Shown here: one piece after another, positions 1-8,479 of the stretch | Layout of the letters: every line of letters begins with the position of its first letter | Position numbering within the stretch: position 1 is the first letter of the stretch | Origin: Paraferrimonas haliotis | GTDB lineage: Bacteria; Pseudomonadota; Gammaproteobacteria; Enterobacterales; Shewanellaceae | Assembly (NCBI RefSeq): GCF_002282895.1 | Contig: NZ_NRRB01000004.1 | Coordinates: forward strand, 309,306-373,305 | Reading direction: 5' to 3' | Length of the DNA: 64,000 nucleotides | Notes under the pieces: generated by a model | Told to the model about the DNA's origin: nothing | Database searches by the model: none | The model's input: only the letters and a program-made list of their open reading frames with translations | Position numbers and translations under genes: made by a program

Positions 1-585
1 AGCGAACTGGCGCAACCCCATGCCTTGCAATGCTTTCACCTGCTCCTCTAACAACCCAAGCTCTGCCACGCTCAGTCGTTGCAAAGCCTGTTTAACTTTA
101 GGTCGACTCAGCTGCAATTGCGCCTGACCACTACGGGCTAAGAGTTCGGCGGCCAAAGGGTTATCGGCAATGGCCAGCGAAGGCGTTAAACCGTGCAAGC
201 TCGCACAATAGCGATAATCGTTCAGTAGCTTATCGATGCCTCCAAAAAGTTTCACCATGGAGCCGATTTCTAATAACACACAAGCAGGCGCTCGCAAGGC
301 CACTCGAGCACTGAACCGATAGCTCCAGCGAGCCAGCCAGTTAAGACTTTCACAAGCCAACTCAGCTTGATTGGCAAACAACTGCAAGTTACTTTCTAAA
401 GCGGTGGCTGTGGCCATACTTTGGCCAATGGATACCCCTGCTTGAGTGGCCGCTGCATTGCATTCAATCACCCGAGCAGGCTTACCCTCGAGTAGCACCG
501 CCGCAGGACTAACGTCTTGCTCTTGATGGCTGACCATTAAGTAATTTAATGACAGGCAAGGATCGTGTACCGCTAACCACCACAT
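1..585 (-). CDS. imuB: ImuB, Y-family polymerase-like mutasome subunit (partial, runs off the left edge)
   Basis: Only the first 195 codons are present; the gene reads leftward out of the window. The N-terminus lacks the DxD catalytic motif of active Y-family polymerases, as is usual for ImuB, which acts as a non-catalytic subunit bridging the DnaE2 polymerase and the beta clamp in SOS mutagenesis. A later stretch, VKLFGGIDKLL, resembles Y-family palm sequence. The start ATG shares one base with the imuA stop (TAATG), indicating translational coupling. A dnaE2 gene would be expected further left and cannot be seen. Identification comes from the N-terminal sequence plus the imuA neighbour. Confidence 0.85.
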   Translation of the reverse strand, partial: MWWLAVHDPCLSLNYLMVSHQEQDVSPAAVLLEGKPARVIECNAAATQAGVSIGQSMATATALESNLQLFANQAELACESLNWLARWSYRFSARVALRAPACVLLEIGSMVKLFGGIDKLLNDYRYCASLHGLTPSLAIADNPLAAELLARSGQAQLQLSRPKVKQALQRLSVAELGLLEEQVKALQGMGLRQFA

Positions 586-1259
586 TACCAAGGCCCTTGA
601 ATCACTTGCCCTTGTTGCTCCGGCTTTACCATGCCCCACTGACTATCTCCAAGCTCTAATCGAAAAGCGGCACTGGGCCAGCCTCCACGACGCTTTACAA
701 TGCGGATCTCGCTGCCCTGTAATAACCGCTTAATGGCTATCTTTAACTGTACTGGGTGGTTGTCGTGTTCAGAAGTGCCGCTGCTAAACAACACCAACAA
801 ACATTGCCCTTTTTCCGCAGCCAACTGCAACCGTCGAGCTTGTGCCACACTCAACTGCGTTAACCAAGCAAACACCAAACGGCAAGCACCGCTGCTCACA
901 CTTTGCTCTAAGGCCCATAAGGCTTGCTTATGATCTTCGGGCTCTAACAGCAATTGCTGCGCTAAGTCGACGCCACTGCCTGCAAGACTTGGCGCATAAG
1001 GAATGGCCGGTGGCGATAACCACACCACCCACTGACTCAAGCTTGCCATATGCCTCAGTAACGGCATGAATAATTGCAGCTCACCTTGCCCTGGTTGTTC
1101 GCAAATCATTTGACACACACCAACCTGTGGCCAACCTCCCCCTGCCAGTTGCTTATCCAATTCACTGAAGCCGGTGGGATAGCTGTCTTGCTGAGTTTGC
1201 CATTGGTTTGCACGCCAAACGTCGTGTCGCTCTAGCAGCTCAGATAAGTCGGATTTCAT
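585..1259 (-). CDS. imuA: ImuA, RecA/SulA-like SOS mutasome protein
   Basis: This 224-residue protein belongs to the ImuA family, a RecA-related ATPase-like fold that works with ImuB and DnaE2 in error-prone translesion synthesis. The opening FSELDKQLAGGGWP matches the start of the RecA-like core where RecA carries TGxxxLDxxLGxGGxP; a canonical Walker A GxxxxGKT is not obvious, which is normal for the family. The gene is translationally coupled to imuB and preceded by a perfect LexA operator, so DNA-damage induction is strongly suggested. SulA-like is the usual alternative label, but adjacency to imuB decides. Confidence 0.85.
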   Translation of the reverse strand: MKSDLSELLERHDVWRANQWQTQQDSYPTGFSELDKQLAGGGWPQVGVCQMICEQPGQGELQLFMPLLRHMASLSQWVVWLSPPAIPYAPSLAGSGVDLAQQLLLEPEDHKQALWALEQSVSSGACRLVFAWLTQLSVAQARRLQLAAEKGQCLLVLFSSGTSEHDNHPVQLKIAIKRLLQGSEIRIVKRRGGWPSAAFRLELGDSQWGMVKPEQQGQVIQGPW

Positions 1260-1297
1260 AGCACCTTAAACCCTTACAATGTAGCTAACACTGATAA

Positions 1298-1313
1298 CTG
1301 TATATTTATACAG
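1298..1313. promoter_or_regulatory. LexA operator (SOS box)
   Basis: CTGTATATTTATACAG matches the gammaproteobacterial consensus CTGT-(AT)4-ACAG at both arms, with an all A/T core. It lies 39 bp upstream of the imuA start and 84 bp upstream of the alkyltransferase-like gene, so it may control one or both divergent promoters. Confidence 0.9.
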
Positions 1314-1397
1314 TATAGGTTTTTTTACTCAAATGACCAACAATAAAATGAATCAGCAAGCTTAATCGCCTAACCAAAAAGCTAAGGTTTTGATAAC

Positions 1398-1733
1398 GTG
1401 AATAAAAACGAGAAAATTCAATACATCGCCCGCTTAATCCCATCAGGCAAGGTTGCCACCTATGGGCAAGTAGCTGATTTAGCAGGATTTCCAAACGGTG
1501 CCAGAATGGTCGGTCGAGCCCTTGCTGCCGCACCTGAGGGTAGCCAGATTCCTTGGCATCGCATCATTAATAGCCAAGGTAAGATTAGTTTGCCAAAAGA
1601 TTCAAACGCTTACCGAGAACAAATGGAACGATTACGCAGTGAGGGAGTCATAATTACCAATGGAAAAATAAAAATGAGCGAATATTGCTGGCATCCAGAT
1701 AGCGCCACCCTTATTCTATCCATACCGTTCTAA
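1398..1733 (+). CDS. Alkyltransferase-like protein (MGMT family, Trp in place of the acceptor Cys)
   Basis: This 111-residue protein is the C-terminal DNA-binding domain of O6-alkylguanine-DNA alkyltransferase. The signature PCHR is PWHR here (Trp at residue 53), so it cannot accept an alkyl group. It therefore belongs to the ATL group (E. coli YbaZ, S. pombe Atl1), which binds O6-alkylguanine and hands the lesion to nucleotide excision repair. The helix-turn-helix part (ATYGQVADLAGFPNGARMVG, residues 20-39) carries the expected Arg. The start codon is GTG. It is divergent from imuA across a LexA box, which may make it damage-inducible. Confidence 0.88.
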   Translation: MNKNEKIQYIARLIPSGKVATYGQVADLAGFPNGARMVGRALAAAPEGSQIPWHRIINSQGKISLPKDSNAYREQMERLRSEGVIITNGKIKMSEYCWHPDSATLILSIPF

Positions 1734-1763
1734 CGGCCTTGTTGGTCCATAAGAGGATGTTTA

Positions 1764-2522
1764 ATGAAACACTGGCTTGTTTCGCTAGCCGCCGTCGCTA
1801 GCATGGCTACAAACGCAAATCCCTTAGATCCGTTTACCGCCGAATATAAGGTTTACTACGGAAACATTGAGCTGGGAGGCGCTCGCTATCAGCTGGAAAA
1901 AACCAGTTCTGAGCAATTTCAATATAAGTTCGACTCCAGTTTGTCATTCCTCGTATTGAGCGATAAACGTAAAATGAGCAGCGAATTTAGCCGCGATCAA
2001 CAACAACTTCAGCCCATTCGATTTATGCATGATCGCAAAGGCACCGGCAGCGACTTCAATGAACAAACGGCGTTTTTAAAAGGCGCGCAGTTAATCCATA
2101 GTCGCTACAAAGGCGAAAAAGCCAAATTTGACTATGACCGTCCGATCTTCGATCCACTCATGGTACAGCTGCAATTGCGCCTGGATTTATACAATAGCGA
2201 AGCGAAAGGCCACGAAGACGGTGAGTACCATTACGAGATGGTAAAAGATAACGAAATCGAAGAGTACGGTTTTAAAGACGCCGGCACCGAGACCATCACA
2301 GTCAATGACATTAGCTACGACACCATCAAGCTCGAAGTCATTCGCAACAGCAAGAAACGTAAAACCGTGGTGTGGTTTGCACCCGAGCTGGATTACCTGC
2401 CGGTGCAATTGGCTCACTTTGAAAAAGACAGTAAGCAACTCAATATACGGTTAGCCAGTTATCAACCTAGCGTTGTGGCAAACCAGACCGACGTCGCCAC
2501 TTTAGACAATCCAATTCCTTAA
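1764..2522 (+). CDS. DUF3108 domain-containing secreted protein
   Basis: The 252-residue product starts with a short signal peptide (about residues 1-18, ending ATNA) followed by DPFTAEYKVYYGNIELGGARYQL, the typical beginning of the DUF3108 family. These are predicted periplasmic or outer-membrane-associated beta-rich proteins of unknown function in gammaproteobacteria. The conserved VWFAPELDYLPVQL segment near residues 204-218 is also characteristic. A good ribosome site (AGAGGA) precedes the ATG. It sits between the alkyltransferase-like gene and the spondin pair but has no evident functional link to either. Confidence 0.8.
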   Translation: MKHWLVSLAAVASMATNANPLDPFTAEYKVYYGNIELGGARYQLEKTSSEQFQYKFDSSLSFLVLSDKRKMSSEFSRDQQQLQPIRFMHDRKGTGSDFNEQTAFLKGAQLIHSRYKGEKAKFDYDRPIFDPLMVQLQLRLDLYNSEAKGHEDGEYHYEMVKDNEIEEYGFKDAGTETITVNDISYDTIKLEVIRNSKKRKTVVWFAPELDYLPVQLAHFEKDSKQLNIRLASYQPSVVANQTDVATLDNPIP

Positions 2523-2630
2523 CCTCTGCACGGCGAATTAAATCGTGATACTTATGTGATAAATTCGCCACCCTCTAGTGACTTTCCTTCGCCACACTAA
2601 ACTTCAATCGTGTAAAAGGAGAGTCACAAA

Positions 2631-3335
2631 ATGAGAACAACACTAATAGCCGCCACATTAGCTTCAACCGTCACCGCTTTTTCAGCCACGAGCAGTTACG
2701 CCGCTGAATTAGAGATGACCTTGACCAACTTAACCCATGGTAGTCACTTCACCCCAGTATTGGTGGCGGCCCATCCCGCTGACCAGCATTTCTTTCAAGC
2801 AGGCGAAATGGCTTCCGTTCAGATGCAAAGCATTGCTGAGGGTGGTGACATCTCTGGCCTGCAAACTGCACTTGAAGGATTGGGGGCACCACTAGTCGCT
2901 AACCCAGCCGGAGGTCTCATGGCTCCGGGCAGCAGCGTTAGCTTCATGCTCGACAGCGGCGATAACCCGGTATTGTCCCTCGCCGCCATGATCCTGCCCA
3001 GTAATGACGGTTTTGTGGGCTACGACAGTTGGATGATCCCAGAGGAAGCCGGTACCTATACCCTATATCTAAAAGCCTGGGATGCCGGCACTGAAGCCAA
3101 CGATGAAATCATCAATGGCGGCGGCGCTAATGGCGCACCTGGAATTCCAGTGGCTCCTGGCGGTGATGGCGGCATGAACGGTACCGGTGTTATGGACGGT
3201 TCAATGAATGACATGGTTCATATTCACCCTGGAGTACTGGGCGACACCGACCCACAAGGTGGCATGAGCGACCTAGATAGCCGCATTCATCGTTGGTTAA
3301 ACCCTGTAGCTAAGCTTGTAATTACCGTTAAGTAA
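2631..3335 (+). CDS. Spondin domain-containing exported protein
   Basis: This 234-residue protein has a signal peptide (about residues 1-25, cleavage near SYAA) followed by a Spondin_N-type domain. The domain opens with the pattern LTNLTHGSHFTPVLVAAHP and contains FQAGEMAS and YLKAWDAGTEANDE, segments shared with the next gene. Bacterial spondin-domain proteins are common in marine proteobacteria and have no established function. A Gly/Ala/Met-rich stretch near residues 160-190 is probably a surface loop. A strong AAAGGAG ribosome site precedes the ATG, and only 10 bp separate it from its paralogue, so the two form an operon. Confidence 0.8.
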   Translation: MRTTLIAATLASTVTAFSATSSYAAELEMTLTNLTHGSHFTPVLVAAHPADQHFFQAGEMASVQMQSIAEGGDISGLQTALEGLGAPLVANPAGGLMAPGSSVSFMLDSGDNPVLSLAAMILPSNDGFVGYDSWMIPEEAGTYTLYLKAWDAGTEANDEIINGGGANGAPGIPVAPGGDGGMNGTGVMDGSMNDMVHIHPGVLGDTDPQGGMSDLDSRIHRWLNPVAKLVITVK

Positions 3336-3345
3336 GGAGGCTGCT

Positions 3346-4071
3346 ATGACTATACTTACCTCGACTAATAAGCGGTTACTGGCCATTGCTTTGATGACCG
3401 CGGCGTTAACGGCTTGTGGCGACGACGATGATGATAACGGTGACGATCCCGTGGTAATGCCACCACCGGCCATGACTCAAACTTATCAAATCACTTTGGT
3501 TAACTTAACGGCTAATCAACCCATGTCTCCAGCCACAGTAGTCAGTCACCCTGACAGTATTGCGCTGTGGACCACCGGAGAAATGGCCAGTGAAACCCTA
3601 GAAATGATGGCTGAAGGCGGTGATGGCAGCGGCTTTGCTGAATTGGAGCAAGTATTAGCGTCAACCTCGGCAGACGGCATGCTTATGCCCGGAGATAGCC
3701 AAAACATTGAATTTGAACTCACTGCCGAGCAGGTGGATCAGTTAAGCTTCACAACAATGCTGGTCAACACCAATGACGCCTTTACCGGCCTAAACGGCTT
3801 CGACTTTTCGGCGTTAGCGGTGGATGAGCAACAGGCCTTTATGCTCAATGCCTACGATGCCGGTACCGAAGCTAATAGCGAGGTTAAAGGCAGCATTCCA
3901 GGCCCAGCTGACGGCGGTGAAGGGTTTAACGCCGAGCGCGATGATGTGGATAGAGTTTTCCTTCACTCTGGAGTAATTTCTCAAGCCGATGGACTCATGG
4001 ATTCAGTGCTCATGCCCTCACACCGTTTCGATAACCCAGTACTTGCCGTTCATATTACTCGAACAAAATAA
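3346..4071 (+). CDS. Spondin domain-containing lipoprotein
   Basis: A 241-residue paralogue of the upstream gene. It has a type II signal peptide with lipobox LTAC (Cys about residue 23), then a run of Asp residues (GDDDDDNGDD). Asp just after the lipid Cys is the classical inner-membrane retention signal in Enterobacteria, though here the Asp follows a Gly at +2. The spondin domain shows ITLVNLTANQPMSPATVVSHP and the shared DAGTEANSE block. Tandem pairs of one soluble and one lipidated spondin protein suggest a membrane-proximal complex; that is inference. A strong AAGGAGG site lies upstream. Confidence 0.8.
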   Translation: MTILTSTNKRLLAIALMTAALTACGDDDDDNGDDPVVMPPPAMTQTYQITLVNLTANQPMSPATVVSHPDSIALWTTGEMASETLEMMAEGGDGSGFAELEQVLASTSADGMLMPGDSQNIEFELTAEQVDQLSFTTMLVNTNDAFTGLNGFDFSALAVDEQQAFMLNAYDAGTEANSEVKGSIPGPADGGEGFNAERDDVDRVFLHSGVISQADGLMDSVLMPSHRFDNPVLAVHITRTK

Positions 4072-4089
4072 ATAAATTCTTGTAACAAA

Positions 4090-4137
4090 AATATCCCTTT
4101 TCAGGTCTGTTATTTCAGCGACCAGAAAAGGGATATT
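4090..4137 (+). promoter_or_regulatory. Large hairpin covering the Shine-Dalgarno of the downstream regulator
   Basis: A perfect 13-bp inverted repeat (4090-4102 with 4125-4137, AATATCCCTTTTC / GAAAAGGGATATT) continues inward past one A-A mismatch with GGTC/GACC, leaving a 12-nt loop. The right arm contains the AAGGGA ribosome site (4128-4133) of the gene starting at 4141. No T-run follows, so it is not a normal intrinsic terminator. It could control translation or serve as a DNA operator. Confidence 0.7.
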
Positions 4138-4140
4138 GAT

Positions 4141-4875
4141 ATGAACTTAACATCCATATCGTCACAACAAAAATTGTTACTCATTTCTAATGAGCCCGAG
4201 CTCACCCAAGTACTCAATGTAAACTTAACCAGCTTAGGCTATGACATCTGCCATTGCGCCAGCATTAAGCACGCAAATAAAGCCCTCTCTCACAGTCAGT
4301 ATTCCTTAATTCTCTTAGACCGACGACTGCCCGACGGCGACGGCATCCTTTTAGCGCAACAATTGCGCCAAAACAATCAGTTCACCCCAATTATGGTGAT
4401 GAGCGATCAAGGCAGCGAAGCCGACATCGTGCTGGGATTGGAATCTGGGGCAGACGATTACCTTGTGAAACCGGTGAGCGTATTAGAGTTGCGGGCGCGC
4501 ATCAAAGCACGGCTGCGCCAAAGCCAAGCGCAACAGGATTATACTCGAGAATTGTGTTTCGAAGGGGTACGCATCAGTGCCTTGGAACGACAACTGTATC
4601 TGCAAGACAAAGCCATTAAGCTTACCGCTCGTGAGTTTGATTTACTGTGGCACCTTGCCTGCTCTCCCCAGCAAGTATTTAGCCGTGAGCAATTATTGCA
4701 ATCGGTGTGGGGATATCACCATCATGGGTACGAACACACAGTTAATAGTCACGTGAATCGGCTTCGAAATAAGTTGGCCAACTACCCAGGCTTTAACGAG
4801 CTGGTGCAAACGGTGTGGGGCGTTGGCTATAAATTTGCACCTAAGCCCCAGAGTCAACGCCAAGCCTCTGCTTAG
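4141..4875 (+). CDS. OmpR/PhoB-family response regulator, atypical receiver
   Basis: The 244-residue protein has an N-terminal receiver domain (about residues 10-125) and a C-terminal winged-helix DNA-binding domain (about 140-235, with LTAREFDLLWHLA and VWGVGYKF). The phospho-acceptor Asp60 (LILLDRRLPDGDG), Ser88 and Lys110 (VKP) are present. The pair of Mg2+-binding acids after beta-1, normally ED or DD, is replaced by Ser16-Asn17 (LLLISNEPEL), so phosphorylation may be weak or absent. No histidine kinase is adjacent; the next gene converges on the opposite strand. Its ribosome site is embedded in a strong hairpin. Confidence 0.88.
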   Translation: MNLTSISSQQKLLLISNEPELTQVLNVNLTSLGYDICHCASIKHANKALSHSQYSLILLDRRLPDGDGILLAQQLRQNNQFTPIMVMSDQGSEADIVLGLESGADDYLVKPVSVLELRARIKARLRQSQAQQDYTRELCFEGVRISALERQLYLQDKAIKLTAREFDLLWHLACSPQQVFSREQLLQSVWGYHHHGYEHTVNSHVNRLRNKLANYPGFNELVQTVWGVGYKFAPKPQSQRQASA

Positions 4876-4887
4876 CGCCGTAATGTC

Positions 4888-5667
4888 TCACTTGGATTGA
4901 GCGAACAGCTCACCTTGGCGAAACACGCACCATTGACCAGGCTTCATCACCTGCCACTGTTCGTTGTCGGTTAACGGGCGAGTTGCTATCACTGTAACCA
5001 CGTCATTGGGTGTTGTTTCTTTATCAAAATCCACCACCATATCCGCGTCAATCAATTGCGCTTTACCAAAAGGCGCGCGTCGCGTTATCCAACTCAGGTT
5101 ATTTGAACAATAACTCATGATGTAATTACCATCACTGAGCATCATGTTAAAGACTCCAAATTGGCGCAGCTTATCGGCAAGCTTAGCCACATAGCGAAAC
5201 GCACTCTTAATGTTAGCGGGCCGTTTGGGATATTTTTTTTGCAACTGCTCCATTATCCAACAAAACGCCAATTCGCTATCTGTATTACCTACCGGCACAA
5301 ACTGTTCGCATTGCAGCGCCTGTTTATATCCAGACAGTTGGCCATTATGAACATAGGTCCAATAGCGCCCCCACAACACTCGGGTAAATGGGTGGGTGTT
5401 TTCTAAGCAAACTCGACCGCGATTTGCTTGTCGAATGTGACTGATCACTGTGCAACTTTTTATGGGGTAGGCTTTGATTAACGACGCAATTTCGCTTTCG
5501 CTCGATGGCTTGGCATCTTTAAAGGTTCGACAGCCTTTTCCTTCGTAAAAAGTAATTCCCCAACCGTCTACGTGAGGACCGGTCACGCCCCCTCGTTCAA
5601 CTAAGCCGGTAAAACTAAATACAATATCCGTGGGGACGTTGGCCGACATCGCCAAAAGTTCGCACAT
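4888..5667 (-). CDS. yafJ: Class II glutamine amidotransferase (YafJ family)
   Basis: A 259-residue stand-alone Ntn-type glutaminase domain. After Met removal the protein begins with the catalytic Cys (MCELLAMSANVPTDI), followed by the family features GGVTGPHVDGWG, ISHIRQANRG and NTHPF. YafJ proteins are GATase type 2 enzymes of uncertain acceptor; no synthetase domain is fused or adjacent. The gene converges with the response regulator with a 12-bp gap and no terminator between them. Length matches the family (about 255). Confidence 0.88.
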   Translation of the reverse strand: MCELLAMSANVPTDIVFSFTGLVERGGVTGPHVDGWGITFYEGKGCRTFKDAKPSSESEIASLIKAYPIKSCTVISHIRQANRGRVCLENTHPFTRVLWGRYWTYVHNGQLSGYKQALQCEQFVPVGNTDSELAFCWIMEQLQKKYPKRPANIKSAFRYVAKLADKLRQFGVFNMMLSDGNYIMSYCSNNLSWITRRAPFGKAQLIDADMVVDFDKETTPNDVVTVIATRPLTDNEQWQVMKPGQWCVFRQGELFAQSK

Positions 5668-5774
5668 GGATGTACATCCTCATCTACAAGTTTGCCTTTA
5701 ACGGCATTATATCGCGCAAAACGTCAAAGTAATCCGAAATTTACTTTAGCAACGTATCAAGAGTAAACACCGAA

Positions 5775-5792
5775 TTAAAACATTTGTTTGAA
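5775..5792. promoter_or_regulatory. PsrA-like operator upstream of fadE
   Basis: TTAAAACATTTGTTTGAA is an imperfect palindrome that fits the published PsrA pattern (S)AAAC-N(2-4)-GTTT(S) on both arms, about 115 bp upstream of the fadE start. PsrA is a fatty-acid-responsive TetR-family repressor in Pseudomonas and Shewanella. No psrA gene is in the window, so the assignment rests on the motif and on the target gene. Confidence 0.5.
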
Positions 5793-5834
5793 AATGAGTT
5801 GCATCTCTTCGGCTGAACGGTTAATTTTGTGTGA

Positions 5835-5851
5835 TACAGGTCTGACCACGG
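5835..5851. promoter_or_regulatory. FadR-like operator upstream of fadE
   Basis: TACAGGTCTGACCACGG reads on the other strand as CCGTGGTCAGACCTGTA, containing the FadR core TGGTC-N-GACC followed by TGT. It lies about 55 bp upstream of the fadE start, where binding would block the promoter until long-chain acyl-CoA releases FadR. Confidence 0.75.
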
Positions 5852-5905
5852 ACTATACTGTGAGTTAGCGCAATAAAAAATAGATCACCTTACAAGGAGT
5901 ACCCA

Positions 5906-8353
5906 GTGCATACACTCATTCTGACGCTAGGCGTCTTGGTTATAATTGGTAGCCTGAGCTATCTCAGGGTGTCACTCATGATGTCAACCTTGACTGTGTT
6001 TGCATTTTTGTTTGCTACCCACTTCGTTACCCCAGTTCCAATCGGCCTTTGGGTTGTTTTTGCTGTGGTTGCAGTACCATTGAACCTCAGCGCCGTGCGA
6101 CGCTCGCTGCTGTCTAAACCCATTTTAAAGGTTTATCGCAGCATCATGCCGGAAATGTCTTCCACTGAAAAAGAAGCCTTAGACGCGGGCACCACTTGGT
6201 GGGAAAGCCAACTGTTTGGCGGTGAACCTGACTGGCAAACACTGCACAACTACCCACAGCCTCGTTTAACCGCTGAAGAACAAGCTTTCCTTGATGGTCC
6301 TTGTGAAGAAGTATGCGCCATGGTCAGCGACTTTGAAGTGAACCACGAACTCGCCGACTTACCAGAAGATGTGTGGAAGTTCATCAAAGAGAAAGGCTTT
6401 TTCTCTATGATCATCAAAAAGAAATACGGTGGTCTTGAGTTCTCCGCCTACGCCCAAAGCCGTGTGTTACAAAAGCTTTCTGGCGTCAGCGCTGTGTTGT
6501 CATCGACTGTTGGTGTGCCTAACTCCCTGGGGCCCGGAGAATTACTGCAACACTACGGTACCGCCGAGCAGCAAAATTACTATTTGCCTCGCTTAGCTAA
6601 GGGCGAAGAAGTCCCTTGCTTTGCACTCACCTCTCCTGAAGCGGGCTCTGATGCCGGTGCCATTCCAGACTTTGGCGTAGTTTGCCACGGTGAATGGCAA
6701 GGCGAGCAAGTGTTAGGCATGAAGCTGACTTGGAACAAGCGCTACATTACTCTGGCGCCGGTAGCCACTGTGCTTGGGCTTGCCTTCAAACTGCGTGATC
6801 CCGATGGTTTGCTGGGGGATCAAAAAGAAATCGGCATTACCTGCGCCTTGATTCCAACCACAACCCCCGGGGTGGTGATTGGCCGTCGTCACTTCCCACT
6901 TAACACCATGTTCCAAAACGGGCCAACCCAAGGTAATGAGGTCTTTGTTCCATTAGACTACATTATTGGTGGCCCTAAAATGGCAGGCCAAGGCTGGCGT
7001 ATGCTTGTGGAATGTTTGTCCGTTGGTCGCGGTATCACGCTACCATCGAATTCTGCCGGTGGCGCCAAGAGCATTGCCGCAGCGACAGGCGCTTACGCTC
7101 GCATCCGTCGTCAGTTTAAATTGCCGATTGGTAAGTTAGAGGGTATTGAAGAGCCGTTAGCGCGCATTGGTGGCAACACCTACTTAATGGACTCAGCCAG
7201 TGCCCTAACCACAACCGGTATTGATTTAGGCGAAAAACCATCGGTAATTTCCGCCATTGTTAAGTGTCATCTTACCGAGCGTCTGCAGAAGGTCTTGATT
7301 GACTCTATGGACATTCATGGCGGTAAAGGGGTTTGTTTAGGGCCGAATAACTATGTCGGCCGTGGCTATCAAGGCGTGCCGATTAGCATTACCGTGGAAG
7401 GCGCTAACATTCTGACCCGTAATATGATCATTTACGGTCAAGGCGCGATTCGCTGTCATCCTTACGTGCTTGCTGAAATGGAAGCGGCGTTCCTTGACAA
7501 CGAACAACAAGCCATCGCTGATTTTGATAATGCCCTGTTTGGCCACATTGGCTTTAGCTTAAGCAACTTCAGCAAGAGTGTGTGGATGGGATTAAGCTCG
7601 GCGCGCTTTACCAGCGCCCCAACGAGCGACGTCACCAAGCGCTACTATCAGCACTTAAACCGCTTTAGCGCCAATCTGGCCTTGTTGTCAGACTTAGCCA
7701 TGGCAACCTTAGGCGGCGATCTTAAGCGCAAAGAGCGCATCTCGGCTCGTCTTGGTGATATGCTCTCTCAGCTTTATTTGGCATCGGCGACCTTAAAGCG
7801 CTTTGAAGACGACGGTCGACCAGAGCAAGACTTACCGTTATTGCAATGGGCGGTAGAAGACTCGCTCTATAAGCTGCAAACTGCGTTAGAAAGCTTATTA
7901 GAAAACTTCCCAGTTAAAGGTTTAGGTCGCACCTTAAGTTGGTTAATCATGCCGTGGGGCAAACCTGTGAGAGCACCATCCGATAAACTGGATCACAAAG
8001 TGGCTCGCATACTCCAAACCCCAAGCGAAACTCGCGACCGCTTAATCAATGGCCAATACTTCAAAGCCATTGAATCGAATCCAATTGGTATTGTTGAGCA
8101 GACCTTACATCAAATACTGGCGGTAGAGCCTGTATACGATAAAATCTGCAAAAAACTTGGCAAAAAGGTTCCGTTTATCTTCTTAGATAAATTAGCGGCA
8201 CAAGGCTTAGAAATTGGCGCTATCAATGAAGAGGAAGCTAAGCAACTTTGTGAAGCCGAAGTGGGACGATTGAAGGTCATCAACGTCGACGATTTCGACC
8301 CCATCGAGTTACAAGCTAAGCAATTGCCTAAGCAGCAACATAAAGCGGCATAA
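5906..8353 (+). CDS. fadE: Acyl-CoA dehydrogenase FadE
   Basis: The 815-residue protein has the length and architecture of E. coli FadE (814). It has two N-terminal membrane segments (about residues 1-25 and 32-60), then an acyl-CoA dehydrogenase core with the flavin-binding [18 protein letters not shown] block near residue 240, and a long C-terminal DUF1974-type extension. FadE oxidises acyl-CoA to trans-2-enoyl-CoA in the first step of aerobic beta-oxidation, with electrons passed to ETF. An AAGGAG ribosome site precedes the start, which appears to be GTG. FadR-like and PsrA-like sites lie upstream, and a clear terminator follows. Confidence 0.95.
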   Translation: MHTLILTLGVLVIIGSLSYLRVSLMMSTLTVFAFLFATHFVTPVPIGLWVVFAVVAVPLNLSAVRRSLLSKPILKVYRSIMPEMSSTEKEALDAGTTWWESQLFGGEPDWQTLHNYPQPRLTAEEQAFLDGPCEEVCAMVSDFEVNHELADLPEDVWKFIKEKGFFSMIIKKKYGGLEFSAYAQSRVLQKLSGVSAVLSSTVGVPNSLGPGELLQHYGTAEQQNYYLPRLAKGEEVPCFALTSPEAGSDAGAIPDFGVVCHGEWQGEQVLGMKLTWNKRYITLAPVATVLGLAFKLRDPDGLLGDQKEIGITCALIPTTTPGVVIGRRHFPLNTMFQNGPTQGNEVFVPLDYIIGGPKMAGQGWRMLVECLSVGRGITLPSNSAGGAKSIAAATGAYARIRRQFKLPIGKLEGIEEPLARIGGNTYLMDSASALTTTGIDLGEKPSVISAIVKCHLTERLQKVLIDSMDIHGGKGVCLGPNNYVGRGYQGVPISITVEGANILTRNMIIYGQGAIRCHPYVLAEMEAAFLDNEQQAIADFDNALFGHIGFSLSNFSKSVWMGLSSARFTSAPTSDVTKRYYQHLNRFSANLALLSDLAMATLGGDLKRKERISARLGDMLSQLYLASATLKRFEDDGRPEQDLPLLQWAVEDSLYKLQTALESLLENFPVKGLGRTLSWLIMPWGKPVRAPSDKLDHKVARILQTPSETRDRLINGQYFKAIESNPIGIVEQTLHQILAVEPVYDKICKKLGKKVPFIFLDKLAAQGLEIGAINEEEAKQLCEAEVGRLKVINVDDFDPIELQAKQLPKQQHKAA

Positions 8354-8376
8354 ACCACTGCCATCAGCAAACCAAG

Positions 8377-8406
8377 AAACGCTTACCAACGGGTAAGCGT
8401 TTTTTT
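8377..8406 (+). terminator. Rho-independent terminator of fadE
   Basis: An 11-bp stem (AAACGCTTACC / GGTAAGCGTTT) with a 4-nt loop ends in a T-run, starting 24 bp after the fadE stop codon. Confidence 0.9.
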
Positions 8407-8439
8407 ATGGCTGCTACCCGTCTACTGAATTTCAGGCAC

Positions 8440-8465
8440 AAAAAAACCTGCTCAAGGCAGGCTTT
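8440..8465 (-). terminator. Terminator of the tRNA-Asp array
   Basis: On the minus strand a short GC stem (AGCCTGC / GCAGGT) with a 5-nt loop is followed by seven T residues. It lies just downstream of the last tRNA-Asp gene. Confidence 0.75.
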
Positions 8466-8479
8466 GTCTCTTATGAGAG

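Noticed and set aside
4090..4137. Interpreting the large hairpin as the terminator of the spondin operon
   Set aside because: No T-run follows on either side and the stem overlaps the downstream ribosome site, so translation or operator function is more likely.
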